From Winogradskya consettensis (GTDB lineage Bacteria > Actinomycetota > Actinomycetes > Mycobacteriales > Micromonosporaceae): 64,000 nucleotides of DNA. Below are positions 35,377-44,225 of this stretch, piece by piece (the stretch's first letter is position 1; the number at the start of each line of letters is the position of its first letter). Below the pieces are notes generated by a model. That model did no database searches. It saw only the letters and a program-made list of their open reading frames with translations, and was not told where the DNA came from. The position numbers were made by a program, and so were the translations under genes. Location of the stretch: positions 1 to 64,000 of the forward strand of contig NZ_BOQP01000022.1 of the NCBI RefSeq assembly GCF_018332715.1. The letters are read 5' to 3'.

Positions 35377-36567
35377 CTATTCCGGCGGCTGCCAGTCGGC
35401 GGTGTGGCCGTGGGCGTGGCCCAGGATGCGGGGGCGTAGCGAGCCGAGGGCGGCGTTGCGCGCTCGCAGTGCCAGCCGGCCTCGGGCCTGCACGACGGCT
35501 GACATGCGCCGCGTCTGGCGTACCACCGAAGCGGTTCTCGGGCGCCTCGCCCGGTCGTAGTCCTCCACCGCCTGGCCGAGTTCAGAGCCCGGTGAAGCCG
35601 TGGCCACCAGCGACCGCAGCGTGGCGGCGTCCTCGAACGCGAGGCAGGCGCCCTGACCCAGGTGGTGCGGCATCGCGTGGGCGGCGTCGCCGAGCAGCAC
35701 CACACCACCACTGCCGCAGCGGAACCCATAGGCCCGGGGCAGCGGCCGCAGCTCGCGAACCTCCTGCGGCACCAGATCCTCGGGGCGGGTGGCGGCGAGC
35801 AGCTCCCCGACGGGCGGATGCCACGCGGCGAACCACCGGCGCAGCAGGGCGAGCTGGGTCGCCGCGGGTTCGGGACGCGGTGCCCCGGCAGCGGTCGCGA
35901 CCCAGTAGACGCCGCCCTTCCCGGCCGCGCGTTCCCCGAGCGGCATGGAGACGAAGCGGTATCCGGCGCCCAGGGTCTCTCCCCCGGCCGCCTGATCCGG
36001 GGGGAGTTCCGGGGCTCGGTAGCGGGGCACGACGGCCTGCCACGCCGCGAAGCCCGAGCCGACCACCACGGCTTCCGGGGCGAGCGCGTGCCGGACCGCG
36101 CTGTCGATGCCGTCGGCCGCGACGACCAGGTCGGCCTCGTAGAAGATCCGCCCGTCACCGACCGCCGGGCGTGACCCCCGATGAGCGCGAACCTTGGTGA
36201 TCTCCACGCCGGTGCGGATCTCGACGTGATCGTTGAGACCCGCCACCAGCGCGTCGTACAGGTCCTCCAGGTGCACCACCGCCGGCGCCGGGCCCGCACC
36301 CGGACGGGTGTGCGGCGCGACCAGGAACTGGCCGTCCGGGCGGCGTACCCCACCGTCGGGCAGCGGCGCCGCGATCGACGACCAGCCGCCGTCGGGGTCC
36401 AGCGCGTCCAGTGCCCGGCGGCCGTTGGGCCAGAGCACCAGGGCGGTCGGCGGCGCGGCAACCCGCTCGCCCCGCTCCAGCAGCGTCACCTGCCAGCCGT
36501 CGCGGGCCAGCGCACCGGCGGCGGCCAGCCCGGCCATGCCCGCACCCACCACCACCGCCGTGCGCAT
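35377..36567 (-). CDS. FAD-dependent monooxygenase
   Basis: A 396-residue class A flavoprotein monooxygenase of the PHBH/UbiH type. The N-terminal GxGxxG motif VVVGAGMAGLAAAGAL binds ADP of FAD; LVVAADGIDSAVR is the DG motif; VVLLGDAAHAMPHHLGQGACLAFEDAATL is the GD motif near the flavin. The substrate is not predictable. The ATG at 36567 (MRTAVVV) begins at the dinucleotide fold. It lies 16 bases after lgt on the same strand, so it is probably read through from the trpCBA-lgt transcript, although a metabolic link is not evident. Confidence 0.88.
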   Translation of the reverse strand: MRTAVVVGAGMAGLAAAGALARDGWQVTLLERGERVAAPPTALVLWPNGRRALDALDPDGGWSSIAAPLPDGGVRRPDGQFLVAPHTRPGAGPAPAVVHLEDLYDALVAGLNDHVEIRTGVEITKVRAHRGSRPAVGDGRIFYEADLVVAADGIDSAVRHALAPEAVVVGSGFAAWQAVVPRYRAPELPPDQAAGGETLGAGYRFVSMPLGERAAGKGGVYWVATAAGAPRPEPAATQLALLRRWFAAWHPPVGELLAATRPEDLVPQEVRELRPLPRAYGFRCGSGGVVLLGDAAHAMPHHLGQGACLAFEDAATLRSLVATASPGSELGQAVEDYDRARRPRTASVVRQTRRMSAVVQARGRLALRARNAALGSLRPRILGHAHGHTADWQPPE

Positions 36568-36583
36568 AACCGCGCCCCGGGCC

Positions 36584-37948
36584 TTAACGCTCGTCGGCGG
36601 GGGCGGCAGCTTCGTCGTCCGCCTTGCTGCCGGCGGCCTCGTCGGCCTTGGCCGTCGCACTCGGCGTGCTTGCGGCGGTCGCAGTCGGGACGGCTGCGGG
36701 GGCCGCAGTCGGCGTGGTTGCAGGGGTCGTGCTCAGCGACTCGGTCGCAGTCGGGGCGGCTGAGGCGGTCGGGGCGGCTGAGGCGGTCGGCGCGGCTGAG
36801 GCGGTCGGCGCGGCTGAGGCGGGCTTGGCGAAGGCGGACACCTGGTCCTTCGGCGCCGGCTCAGGCTCGGCGACGGGCTCCGCGGCGGGCTCCACCTTGG
36901 CGGCGGGCTCGGGATCTGCGAGTGGTTCGGGTTCGGCGGGCGCCAGGATTCCCGTACGTTCGTACGCCCGGAACTCCTCCTCGCTCACCACCCGGTAGGC
37001 CTTCGGCGCCTTCGCGGGCTCCTTGTCCGAACCACCGGCGACGTCGACCTGATTGACGTCGCTCTCCGCCGCCACGGCCACGGGCACGGTGTCGGGCGCG
37101 TCGATCGGCACGACGTACTCGCGCGGCCCCTTGACGAGCAGGAAGTAGATCAGCGCCGCGAGGAACACGATGATCGCGGTGAAGACGTTGAGCCGGATGC
37201 CGAAGAAGTGGTTGGCGTCGTCGACGCGCAGCATCTCGATCCAGAACCGGCCCGCGGTGTACGCCATGACGTAGATCGCGAACGCCCGGCCCTTGCCGAA
37301 CTTGTACTTGCGGTCCAGCGCCCAGACCAGCACGGCGACGCCGACGTCCCACAGCGCCTCGTAGAGGAACGTGGGCTGGTAGAGGCCCGGCAGGGTCACG
37401 GCCTTGCCGTCGATGACCGTGGCGTGACCCGGGTTGGAGCGGTCCATGTCGTGCACCTGCAGACCCCACGGCAGCGTGGTGGCCTTGCCGTAGAGCTCGT
37501 TGTTGAACCAGTTGCCGAAGCGGCCGACGGCCTGGCTGATCGGCAGCGCGGGTGCGAGCGCGTCGGCGAAGACCGAGAGCGGCAGGCCGAGCTGGCGGGC
37601 GGCCAGCCAGGCGCCGAGCGCGCCACCGGCGACCGCGCCCCAGATGCCGAGGCCGCCCTCCCAGATCTGGAAGATCCGGAACGGCTCACCGCCGGCGCCG
37701 AAGTACTCGGCGGGCGAGCTGATGACGTGGTAGATCCGGGCGCCGACGATGCCGAACGGCACGGCCCAGACCGCCATGTCCAGCGAGGCCCAGGGTGCGA
37801 CACCCCGGCGGCGCAGGCGTTGCTCCATAACCAGGACACCCACGACGATGCCCAGCACGATGCAGAGCGCGTACGCCCGGACGGGCAGGCCCAGCAGGTG
37901 CCACACCGACGTCGTCGGACTGGGGATGGAGGCGTAGTCGTAGTTCAC
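36584..37948 (-). CDS. lgt: Prolipoprotein diacylglyceryl transferase with long acidic tail
   Basis: Transfers diacylglycerol from phosphatidylglycerol to the lipobox cysteine of prolipoproteins. Residues 1-~285 hold the seven-helix membrane core with the essential His in GARIYHVISSP, the Lgt signature VGRFGNWFNNELYG and the late YTAGRFWIEMLRVDD segment. The last ~165 residues are a cytoplasmic Ala/Pro/Thr/Glu tail including four TASAAP hexapeptides encoded by 18-bp repeats (about 36756-36830). Such tails occur in other actinobacterial Lgt proteins, with no known role. Start: the GTG at 37948, 23 bases downstream of the trpA stop. The nearby lipoproteins (LivJ, the propeller lipoprotein, the type 3 binding protein) are its substrates in principle. 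Confidence 0.95.
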   Translation of the reverse strand: MNYDYASIPSPTTSVWHLLGLPVRAYALCIVLGIVVGVLVMEQRLRRRGVAPWASLDMAVWAVPFGIVGARIYHVISSPAEYFGAGGEPFRIFQIWEGGLGIWGAVAGGALGAWLAARQLGLPLSVFADALAPALPISQAVGRFGNWFNNELYGKATTLPWGLQVHDMDRSNPGHATVIDGKAVTLPGLYQPTFLYEALWDVGVAVLVWALDRKYKFGKGRAFAIYVMAYTAGRFWIEMLRVDDANHFFGIRLNVFTAIIVFLAALIYFLLVKGPREYVVPIDAPDTVPVAVAAESDVNQVDVAGGSDKEPAKAPKAYRVVSEEEFRAYERTGILAPAEPEPLADPEPAAKVEPAAEPVAEPEPAPKDQVSAFAKPASAAPTASAAPTASAAPTASAAPTATESLSTTPATTPTAAPAAVPTATAASTPSATAKADEAAGSKADDEAAAPADER

Positions 37949-37971
37949 GCGCGCACCCTACCGCCTTGCCA

Positions 37972-38778
37972 TCAGGCGGGTTTGCCCGCGCGTACACCTT
38001 CTGCCAACTCGGCACTCAGCGCGCGCAGCCGCTGGTGCCCGGTCGCCAGATCCGGAGCCTCGAGAACGCACCGGATGAGTGCACTGCCGACGATCACGCC
38101 GTCGGCGAACGCGGCGACCTCGGCGGCCTGCGCACCGGTGCCGACACCGAGACCCACCCCGACGGGCAGGTCCGGGTCGGCGGCGCGGATGCGGGCGACC
38201 AGCTCGGGGGCCTGCGACGAGACGCTGGTCCGCGCGCCGGTGACCCCCATGAGGGCGGTGGCGTAGACGAAGCCCCGGCAGTTGGCGACCGTCATGGCCA
38301 GCCGCTCGTCGGTCGACGAGGGTGAGACCAGGAATGTCTTGTCGATGGCGTACTTGTCGGCGGCGGCGATCCACTCGCCGGCCTCGTCCGGGATCAGGTC
38401 CGGCGTGATCATGCCGGTGGCGCCCGCCGAGGCGAGGTCGCGGGCGAACGCGTCGACGCCGTACTTCTCGATCGGGTTCCAGTAGGTCATCAGCACGACC
38501 GTGGCGCCGGTGGCGGAGACAGCCTCGATGATCTTGAGGGTGTCCCGGGTGCGGACCCCGGCGGCCAGGGCGATGTCGCTCGCCTTCTGGATCACCGGCC
38601 CGTCCATCACCGGATCGGAGTACGGCAGCTCGACCTCGATGACGTCGCAGCCGGCCTCGGCCATGGCGACCATCGACGTGATCGAGTCGTCGACGGTGGG
38701 GAACCCCGCGGGCATGCAGCCGACGAGAACCGATCGGCCCTCCGCCTTGGCCTTACCGAACGTCGCGGCGATGCTCAC
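37972..38778 (-). CDS. trpA: Tryptophan synthase alpha subunit
   Basis: Cleaves indole-3-glycerol phosphate to indole and glyceraldehyde-3-phosphate. The 268-residue TIM barrel has the catalytic Glu in VIEVELPYSDPVMDG and the catalytic Asp in MITPDLIPDE. The flexible loop-6 region (TGARTSVSS) and the phosphate-binding GLGVGTGAQA are also visible. Its GTG start overlaps the trpB stop as GTGA, so the alpha and beta subunits are translated together. Confidence 0.96.
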   Translation of the reverse strand: MSIAATFGKAKAEGRSVLVGCMPAGFPTVDDSITSMVAMAEAGCDVIEVELPYSDPVMDGPVIQKASDIALAAGVRTRDTLKIIEAVSATGATVVLMTYWNPIEKYGVDAFARDLASAGATGMITPDLIPDEAGEWIAAADKYAIDKTFLVSPSSTDERLAMTVANCRGFVYATALMGVTGARTSVSSQAPELVARIRAADPDLPVGVGLGVGTGAQAAEVAAFADGVIVGSALIRCVLEAPDLATGHQRLRALSAELAEGVRAGKPA

Positions 38779-40016
38779 GTGACTTCCCCCGGCACGATGA
38801 CCTCGTTCTCATCAAGAATTCCGAAGTACGCCCCGGCGGTGTGCACGTCCTTGTCACCGCGCCCGGACAGGTTGATGATCATCGTCGCCGGGCGGCCCAG
38901 CTCGGCGGCGAGCCGCGGGGCGATCTTCGCGGCGCCGGCCAGCGCGTGCGCGCTCTCGATCGCCGGGATGATGCCCTCGGTGCGGCACAGCAGCTGGAAC
39001 GCGGACATCGCCTCCGCGTCGGTGACCGGCTCGTAGCTCGCCCGGCCCGTGTCGTGCAGCCACGCGTGCTCCGGCCCGACACCCGGGTAGTCGAGCCCGG
39101 CCGAGATGGAGTGCGACTCCTTCGTCTGCCCGTCCTCGTCCTGCAGCAGGTAGGTGCGGTTCCCGTGCAGCACACCCACCGAACCACCGGTGATCGACGC
39201 CGCGTGCCGCCCGGTCTCGATGCCGTCGCCGCCGGCCTCGAAGCCGTACAGCCGCACGCCCTCGTCCGGGACGAACGCGTGGAAGATGCCGATCGCGTTG
39301 GACCCGCCACCGACACACGCGACGACCGCGTCGGGCAGCTTGCCGATCCTGTCCAGGATCTGCTCGCGGGCCTCGATGCCGATGCCGCCCACGAAGTCCC
39401 GGACGATCTCCGGGAACGGGTGCGGGCCGGCCGCCGTGCCGAGCAGGTAGTGCGTGGTGTCGACGCTGGAGACCCAGTCCCGCAGCGCCTCGTTCAGCGC
39501 GTCCTTCAACGTCCGCGAGCCGTTCGTGACGGGCACGACGGTGGCGCCGAGCATCCGCATCCGCGCGACGTTCAGCGCCTGCCGCTCGGTGTCCGTCTCG
39601 CCCATGTAGACGACGCACTCGAGATCGAGCAGCGCGGCGGCGGTGGCACTGGCGACGCCGTGCTGGCCGGCGCCGGTCTCCGCGATCACCCGCGGCTTGC
39701 CCATCCGCTTCGCGAGCAGCGCCTGGCCGAGCACGTTGCGGACCTTGTGCGCGCCGGTGTGGTTCAGGTCCTCACGCTTGAGGAACACCTCCGCACCGAT
39801 GGCGTCGGAGAGCCGTTCGGCGCGGTAGAGCAGGGACGGCGTACCCGCGTAATCGCGCAACAGACCGGTGAAGCGTTCCTGGAAGACGGGGTCGTTCTTT
39901 GCCGATCGGTACGCGGCTTCGAGCTCGTCGAGCGCACCTACCAGCGCCTCGGGCACGAACCGTCCCCCGAACTGACCAAAATGTCCCGAAAGGTCGGGCA
40001 GTACGGGTGCACTCAT
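38775..40016 (-). CDS. trpB: Tryptophan synthase beta subunit
   Basis: PLP enzyme that condenses indole with serine. The 413-residue product has the PLP lysine in REDLNHTGAHKVRNVLGQAL, the AETGAGQHGVASA catalytic loop with its Glu, the phosphate-binding CVGGGSNAIG and the C-terminal NLSGRGDKD motif. The ATG overlaps the trpC stop as ATGA. Confidence 0.96.
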   Translation of the reverse strand: MSAPVLPDLSGHFGQFGGRFVPEALVGALDELEAAYRSAKNDPVFQERFTGLLRDYAGTPSLLYRAERLSDAIGAEVFLKREDLNHTGAHKVRNVLGQALLAKRMGKPRVIAETGAGQHGVASATAAALLDLECVVYMGETDTERQALNVARMRMLGATVVPVTNGSRTLKDALNEALRDWVSSVDTTHYLLGTAAGPHPFPEIVRDFVGGIGIEAREQILDRIGKLPDAVVACVGGGSNAIGIFHAFVPDEGVRLYGFEAGGDGIETGRHAASITGGSVGVLHGNRTYLLQDEDGQTKESHSISAGLDYPGVGPEHAWLHDTGRASYEPVTDAEAMSAFQLLCRTEGIIPAIESAHALAGAAKIAPRLAAELGRPATMIINLSGRGDKDVHTAGAYFGILDENEVIVPGEVT

Positions 40017-40852
40017 CGGACCGGCCTCGGCGTCGCGGGGTGGTTGCCGGCGTTGACCAGCTCGGCGACCGCGTCACGAGGACTCTTCTGGGTGACAAGG
40101 CCCTCGCCGACCAGCACAGCGTCGGCGCCCGCGGAGGCGTACCGGATCAGGTCGTGCGGACCGCGCACCCCCGACTCGGCGATCTTCACGACGTTGTTCG
40201 GCAGCCCCGGCGCGATCCGCTCGAAGACGGACCGGTCCACCTCGAGAGTCCGCAGGTCCCGGGCGTTCACCCCGATGACCTGGGCACCGGCGTCCAGTGC
40301 CCGGTCGGCCTCTTCCTCGTTGTGCACCTCGACGAGCGCGGTCATGCCCAGCGACTCGATCCGCTCCAGCAGACCGGTCAGCACGTTCTGCTCGAGCGCC
40401 GCCACGATCAGCAGGACGAGGTCGGCACCGTGGGCGCGGGCCTCGTGGATCTGATAACTGGAGACGACGAAGTCCTTGCGAAGCACCGGCACGCCCACCG
40501 CAGCGCGCACCGCGGCCAGGTCGGCGAGCGAACCGCCGAACCACCGGCCCTCGGTCAGCACGCTGATACAGCGCGCACCACCGGCCGCATACTCGCCCGC
40601 CAGCACCGCCGGGTCGGGGATGTCGGCCAGCGCGCCCTTGGACGGCGACGACCGCTTCACCTCCGCGATCACTGCCACTCCGGGCTTGCGCAACGCCGCG
40701 TACGCGTCGATCGCCGGCGGAGCCGCCGCCGCGAGCTCGCGAACCTGGTCCAGCGAAACTTTCTCCTGCCGGGCCGCTACGTCTTCGCGTACCCCCTCGA
40801 GGATCTCCTCGAGCACATTCTGCGGTCCCGCACCACGCTGATCGGATGTCAC
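40013..40852 (-). CDS. trpC: Indole-3-glycerol phosphate synthase
   Basis: Closes the indole ring in tryptophan synthesis. The 279-residue TIM barrel shows the diagnostic AEVKRSSPSKG motif (catalytic Lys), LRKDFVVSSYQIHEAR, ALVEVHNEEEADRALDAG, IGVNARDLRTLEVD and AESGVRGPHDLIRYASAGADAVLVGEGL. It is a single-function enzyme without a fused TrpF. Start: the GTG at 40852. It is the first gene of trpC-trpB-trpA-lgt; the 307-base gap upstream separates it from an opposite-strand small gene. Confidence 0.95.
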   Translation of the reverse strand: MTSDQRGAGPQNVLEEILEGVREDVAARQEKVSLDQVRELAAAAPPAIDAYAALRKPGVAVIAEVKRSSPSKGALADIPDPAVLAGEYAAGGARCISVLTEGRWFGGSLADLAAVRAAVGVPVLRKDFVVSSYQIHEARAHGADLVLLIVAALEQNVLTGLLERIESLGMTALVEVHNEEEADRALDAGAQVIGVNARDLRTLEVDRSVFERIAPGLPNNVVKIAESGVRGPHDLIRYASAGADAVLVGEGLVTQKSPRDAVAELVNAGNHPATPRPVR

Positions 40853-41159
40853 CGAACGACTCCCCTCTCCGGGTGTCCTCGGCCCGATGCTAGGTGGCGG
40901 CCGTCCTGTCCAGCCCTCCGGGGTATGGCGATCCTCACGAGATGGGCTGCGGCATAATGCGCTGCCGGGCGACAGTTGTCATATCTGTCACACCCGCCCC
41001 ACGCGTGTCGCTGCGCCCACCTGCGGCACCCTGGATGATCGGCTGACCCCGGAAGACTGTGACGGTGGCGTCACCCGGCCGAAATACGACTCCGGCACCC
41101 TGGGCTTCAGGCAAACTTGTCTCTGGTCCCTGGCGCCGACAGCTCTGTGGAGTCCTGAC

Positions 41160-41435
41160 ATGACCACTGCTTCTGCTTCCGCTGCGAGCAATGCCCCCGG
41201 TGAGAGTGGCTTCGCCGCCGCCTCCCGCACCTTTGTCTCCCGCACCGCCGAGTTTCTCACCGGCATGGAGCGCCGGATGATGGGCAACACCCGCACCGCC
41301 CAGAGCAACGCCTACGAGGCGATGCTCGCCGATCGCGCCCGAGCCCAGGCCCGCGCCGACATGGACGCCATGGTCGCCGCCCTCGCCGCAGCCCCCCGCG
41401 CCCGCAACAACACCCGCACCCCCGTCGCCCACTGA
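41160..41435 (+). CDS. Small hypothetical helical protein
   Basis: A 91-residue Ala/Arg-rich protein with one long predicted helix (SRTFVSRTAEFLTGMERRMM ... MLADRARAQARADMDAMVAALAA) and no signal or membrane segment. I do not recognise it. The ATG at 41160 is used; the frame is open further upstream but Arg/Pro-rich there. It lies on the opposite strand between the Trp-associated membrane protein and trpC, two genes usually joined in one operon in related genomes. It could be a later insertion or a regulator; the third-codon-position GC is high, consistent with a real gene. Confidence 0.5.
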   Translation: MTTASASAASNAPGESGFAAASRTFVSRTAEFLTGMERRMMGNTRTAQSNAYEAMLADRARAQARADMDAMVAALAAAPRARNNTRTPVAH

Positions 41436-41484
41436 CAGGCTCCACGCCCGGCCGCCCCGCGGCCCAGCGCATCCCCGCCTCTCA

Positions 41485-42078
41485 CTACGTCGGGTCGTCC
41501 CCGCGGTCGAGGGCATCCCAGGCCGCGCGAGAGTTGACCGTCCCCTTCTCATCAACGACGGGCACGGCCTTCGACGACCGTTCGTAGCGAGCACCCATGC
41601 CCGGCCATTCGTGACCGTGCCGCAGTGCCTCCCACCCGCCGGCGACCACCACGAGCCCACCGGCCGCACAGAGCACCGCCCACGCCGTGGCCGATCCCGT
41701 GCTCCCGCTGAGCCCGGCCCGCCCCTCGACCGCGGCCACCGCAATCCCGGCCCCGGCCAGCACCAGCAACCCGCCGAGCACCCGCCGCGCGACCCCGCGG
41801 GTCGCGAGCAGCGCCCCGGCACCGGCCAGCGCGACCAACGCCAGCCCCAGTACCAGCGGCGCCGACTCACTCCCATCGAACTCGTGCTTCCGATCGAGCA
41901 GCCCCCCGGTGGTCGACACGGCCACCGTCCAGGTACGGGTAATGCCCCACAACGCCAGCCCGGCCCCCGCCGCACAGAGCACAACTGTGTAAGCCAGCCG
42001 CCGCCCCTTCCCCGGCCCCGCCGCCCCTTCAGGCCGCCCGCTCACAGGACCCGCCGCTCCATCAGGCAGCGCGTTCAT
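41485..42078 (-). CDS. Trp biosynthesis-associated membrane protein
   Basis: A 197-residue protein with four hydrophobic helices (about residues 28-46, 73-90, 97-114 and 130-148), including the WGITRTWTV and VLGLALVALAGAGALLATRG stretches typical of the actinobacterial Trp_oprn_chp family that sits in tryptophan operons. The exact role is unknown; transport or feedback has been suggested only from context. The ATG at 42078 is 13 bases beyond the trpE stop. The cytoplasmic tail ends with a charged segment (NSRAAWDALDRGDDP). Confidence 0.85.
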   Translation of the reverse strand: MNALPDGAAGPVSGRPEGAAGPGKGRRLAYTVVLCAAGAGLALWGITRTWTVAVSTTGGLLDRKHEFDGSESAPLVLGLALVALAGAGALLATRGVARRVLGGLLVLAGAGIAVAAVEGRAGLSGSTGSATAWAVLCAAGGLVVVAGGWEALRHGHEWPGMGARYERSSKAVPVVDEKGTVNSRAAWDALDRGDDPT

Positions 42079-42091
42079 CGAGCCCGCCCGT

Positions 42092-43633
42092 TCATCGGGC
42101 CGCGCGCAGCGTCTCGGCGGCTGCGATCGCGGCGAGCACCGCGGCGGCCTTGTTCCTGGTCTCCTGCTCCTCGGCAGCCGGATCGGAGTCGGCGACGATC
42201 CCCGCGCCCGCACCGACGTAGGCCTTGCCCGCACGCATCAGCGCAGTCCGGATCGCGATCGCCATGTCCATGTCGCCGCCGAACCCGAAATATCCGACAG
42301 TGCCCCCATAAAGCCCCCGCCGCACCGGCTCCAGGCTCTCGATGATCTCCATCGCGCGAACCTTGGGCGCCCCGGACAACGTCCCCGCCGGGAAGGTCGC
42401 GGCGAGCGCGTCGAACGCCGTCTGATCGTCGCGCAACTCCCCGACCACGGTCGAGACGATGTGCATGACGTGGCTGTACCGCTCGATCCGCGCGAAATCC
42501 GGCACCTCGACAGAGCCCGCCCGGCAGACCCGGCCCAGGTCGTTACGCCCCAGGTCGACGAGCATGACGTGCTCGGCGCGCTCCTTCGGGTCGGCCAGCA
42601 GCTCCGCGGCCAGCGCGTTGTCCAGCTCCGGGGTCGCGCCGCGCCAGCGGGTGCCGGCGATGGGGTGCAGCAGCGCACGGCGTACCCCACCCTCTTCGGC
42701 AGTGACCTTGAGATGCGCCTCGGGTGACGAACCCACGATGTCAAAATCATCGAACCGCAACAGATACATGTACGGGCTGGGGTTCGTCGCCCGCAGCACC
42801 CGGTAGACGTCCAGCGAGTCCGCGTCGGTCTCCCGCTCGAAACGCTGAGCGACCACGATCTGGAAGCACTCCCCGGCCCGGATCGCCTCCTTCGCCGTCT
42901 CGACCGCCTTCTGGTAGTCACCCGGCGCCGTTCTGCTGACCACCTCACCCGCCGCCACCCGCTCCACCGTGGAGATCATCGGCGGGGTCGGCCGGGAAAG
43001 CGCGGTGGTCATGGCATCAAGACGACCCACAGCCTGGTGGTACGCGGCCAGCGCCGCATCCCTGTCCGCGCCCTCGGCGAGCACCGCGTTCGCGACCAGG
43101 AACGCCGACCCGTCGAAGTGATCGAGCACGACGAGGTCGGTGGCGAGCATCATGCCCAGCTCGGGCAGCGGCACGTCATCGGTCGCGGTGACGGGCAACC
43201 GCTCGAACCGGCGGATCAGGTCGTAGCTCAGATAGCCGACCATGCCCCCGGTCAACGGCGGGAGCCCGGTTCCCGTACCCGGATCATCGGGGGTGGTCAG
43301 GGCCGCGACCGTCTCCCGCAGGGCGACCACAGGATCACCATCCAGCGGTACGCCCGCGGGTGGCGTCCCCAGCCACGCCGCCTGCCCGTCCCGCTCGATC
43401 AGCGTGGCCGCACTCCGCACCCCGATGAACGAATAGCGTGACCAGGTCGCTCCCCCGGCCCCCTGCTCGGCGGACTCGAGCAGGAACGTCCCCGGCCCCC
43501 CTGCCAGCTTGCGGTAGACCCCGATCGGCGTCTCCCCGTCAGCCAGCAACCGCCGCACCACCGGCACCACCCGCCGCCGCCCGGCCTGCTCGACAAAACC
43601 CGCCTCGTCCGGGACGACAGCGCCGCTGGTCAC
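42092..43633 (-). CDS. trpE: Anthranilate synthase component I
   Basis: Makes anthranilate from chorismate, the committed step to tryptophan. The 513-residue product has an N-terminal domain with FLLESAEQG, the LLES element that binds tryptophan for feedback inhibition. The chorismate-binding C-terminal domain carries HPIAGTRWRGAT, RAEHVMLVDLGRNDLGRV, PAGTLSGAPKVRAMEIIE and GGTVGYFGFGGDMDMAIAIRT. The glutamine amidotransferase partner (TrpG) is not in the window. Its GTG start overlaps the hisI stop as GTGA. Confidence 0.96.
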   Translation of the reverse strand: MTSGAVVPDEAGFVEQAGRRRVVPVVRRLLADGETPIGVYRKLAGGPGTFLLESAEQGAGGATWSRYSFIGVRSAATLIERDGQAAWLGTPPAGVPLDGDPVVALRETVAALTTPDDPGTGTGLPPLTGGMVGYLSYDLIRRFERLPVTATDDVPLPELGMMLATDLVVLDHFDGSAFLVANAVLAEGADRDAALAAYHQAVGRLDAMTTALSRPTPPMISTVERVAAGEVVSRTAPGDYQKAVETAKEAIRAGECFQIVVAQRFERETDADSLDVYRVLRATNPSPYMYLLRFDDFDIVGSSPEAHLKVTAEEGGVRRALLHPIAGTRWRGATPELDNALAAELLADPKERAEHVMLVDLGRNDLGRVCRAGSVEVPDFARIERYSHVMHIVSTVVGELRDDQTAFDALAATFPAGTLSGAPKVRAMEIIESLEPVRRGLYGGTVGYFGFGGDMDMAIAIRTALMRAGKAYVGAGAGIVADSDPAAEEQETRNKAAAVLAAIAAAETLRAAR

Positions 43634-44019
43634 GCGTTCTCCTTGGTTACCGTGAGATCGTTCGAGAAGCAGGTGTGCGTCCCCGTGTGACAGGCCGCCC
43701 CCACCTGATCAACGGTCACCAGCAGCGCATCCCCGTCACAGTCGAGCGCCACCGACCGCACGAACTGGTGATGCCCCGAAGTAGCACCCTTCACCCAATA
43801 CTCCTGCCGGCTCCGCGACCAGTACGTCGCGTGCCCGGTCGTGAGCGTCCGGTGCAAAGCTTCGTCATCCATCCACGCGAGCATCAGCACATCACCGCTG
43901 TCATGCTCGCGGACGATGGCGGCGACAAGGCCGTCGCTGCTACGACTCAGACGGGCGGCAATCGCCGGATCGAGGGAAGATGGCCGTACGGGCTGGTTCT
44001 CGAGGTCGCTGACTGGCAC
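43630..44019 (-). CDS. hisI: Phosphoribosyl-AMP cyclohydrolase
   Basis: Opens the adenine ring of phosphoribosyl-AMP in histidine synthesis. The 129-residue protein shows MLAWMDDEALHRTLTTGHATYWSRSRQEYW, GATSGHHQFV, and the metal-binding acidic and cysteine cluster DCDGDALLV / ACHTGTHTCF. It lacks a fused HisE domain, as usual in actinobacteria. I use the GTG at 44019. It heads a hisI-trpE-membrane protein unit; the long open frame upstream is antisense to the next gene and not part of it. Confidence 0.94.
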   Translation of the reverse strand: MPVSDLENQPVRPSSLDPAIAARLSRSSDGLVAAIVREHDSGDVLMLAWMDDEALHRTLTTGHATYWSRSRQEYWVKGATSGHHQFVRSVALDCDGDALLVTVDQVGAACHTGTHTCFSNDLTVTKENA

Positions 44020-44225
44020 AGTCCCAGATTGTCCCGCATGGGTGGCGACCGTCCACACCCTGTGTCGCGTAACCCACGATCCGGTCACGGACCCGGACAG
44101 GGGGTGTGACCCCAGCGCCGGGAACGGTACCGTCGTCGTGCGCCGCGCCGGCCCCCGGCGCCCGCGCCCGTGTCCGCCGGCTCCCCCGACGGCCGCGCCG
44201 CCCCCGCGACGGGAGTCACGAGCAG

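Noticed and set aside
41051..41080. GTGAC-GGTGGC-GTCAC palindrome ahead of the small gene as a trp operator
   Set aside because: Short and isolated; no known Trp regulator in actinobacteria uses such a site, and no second copy is visible upstream of hisI.
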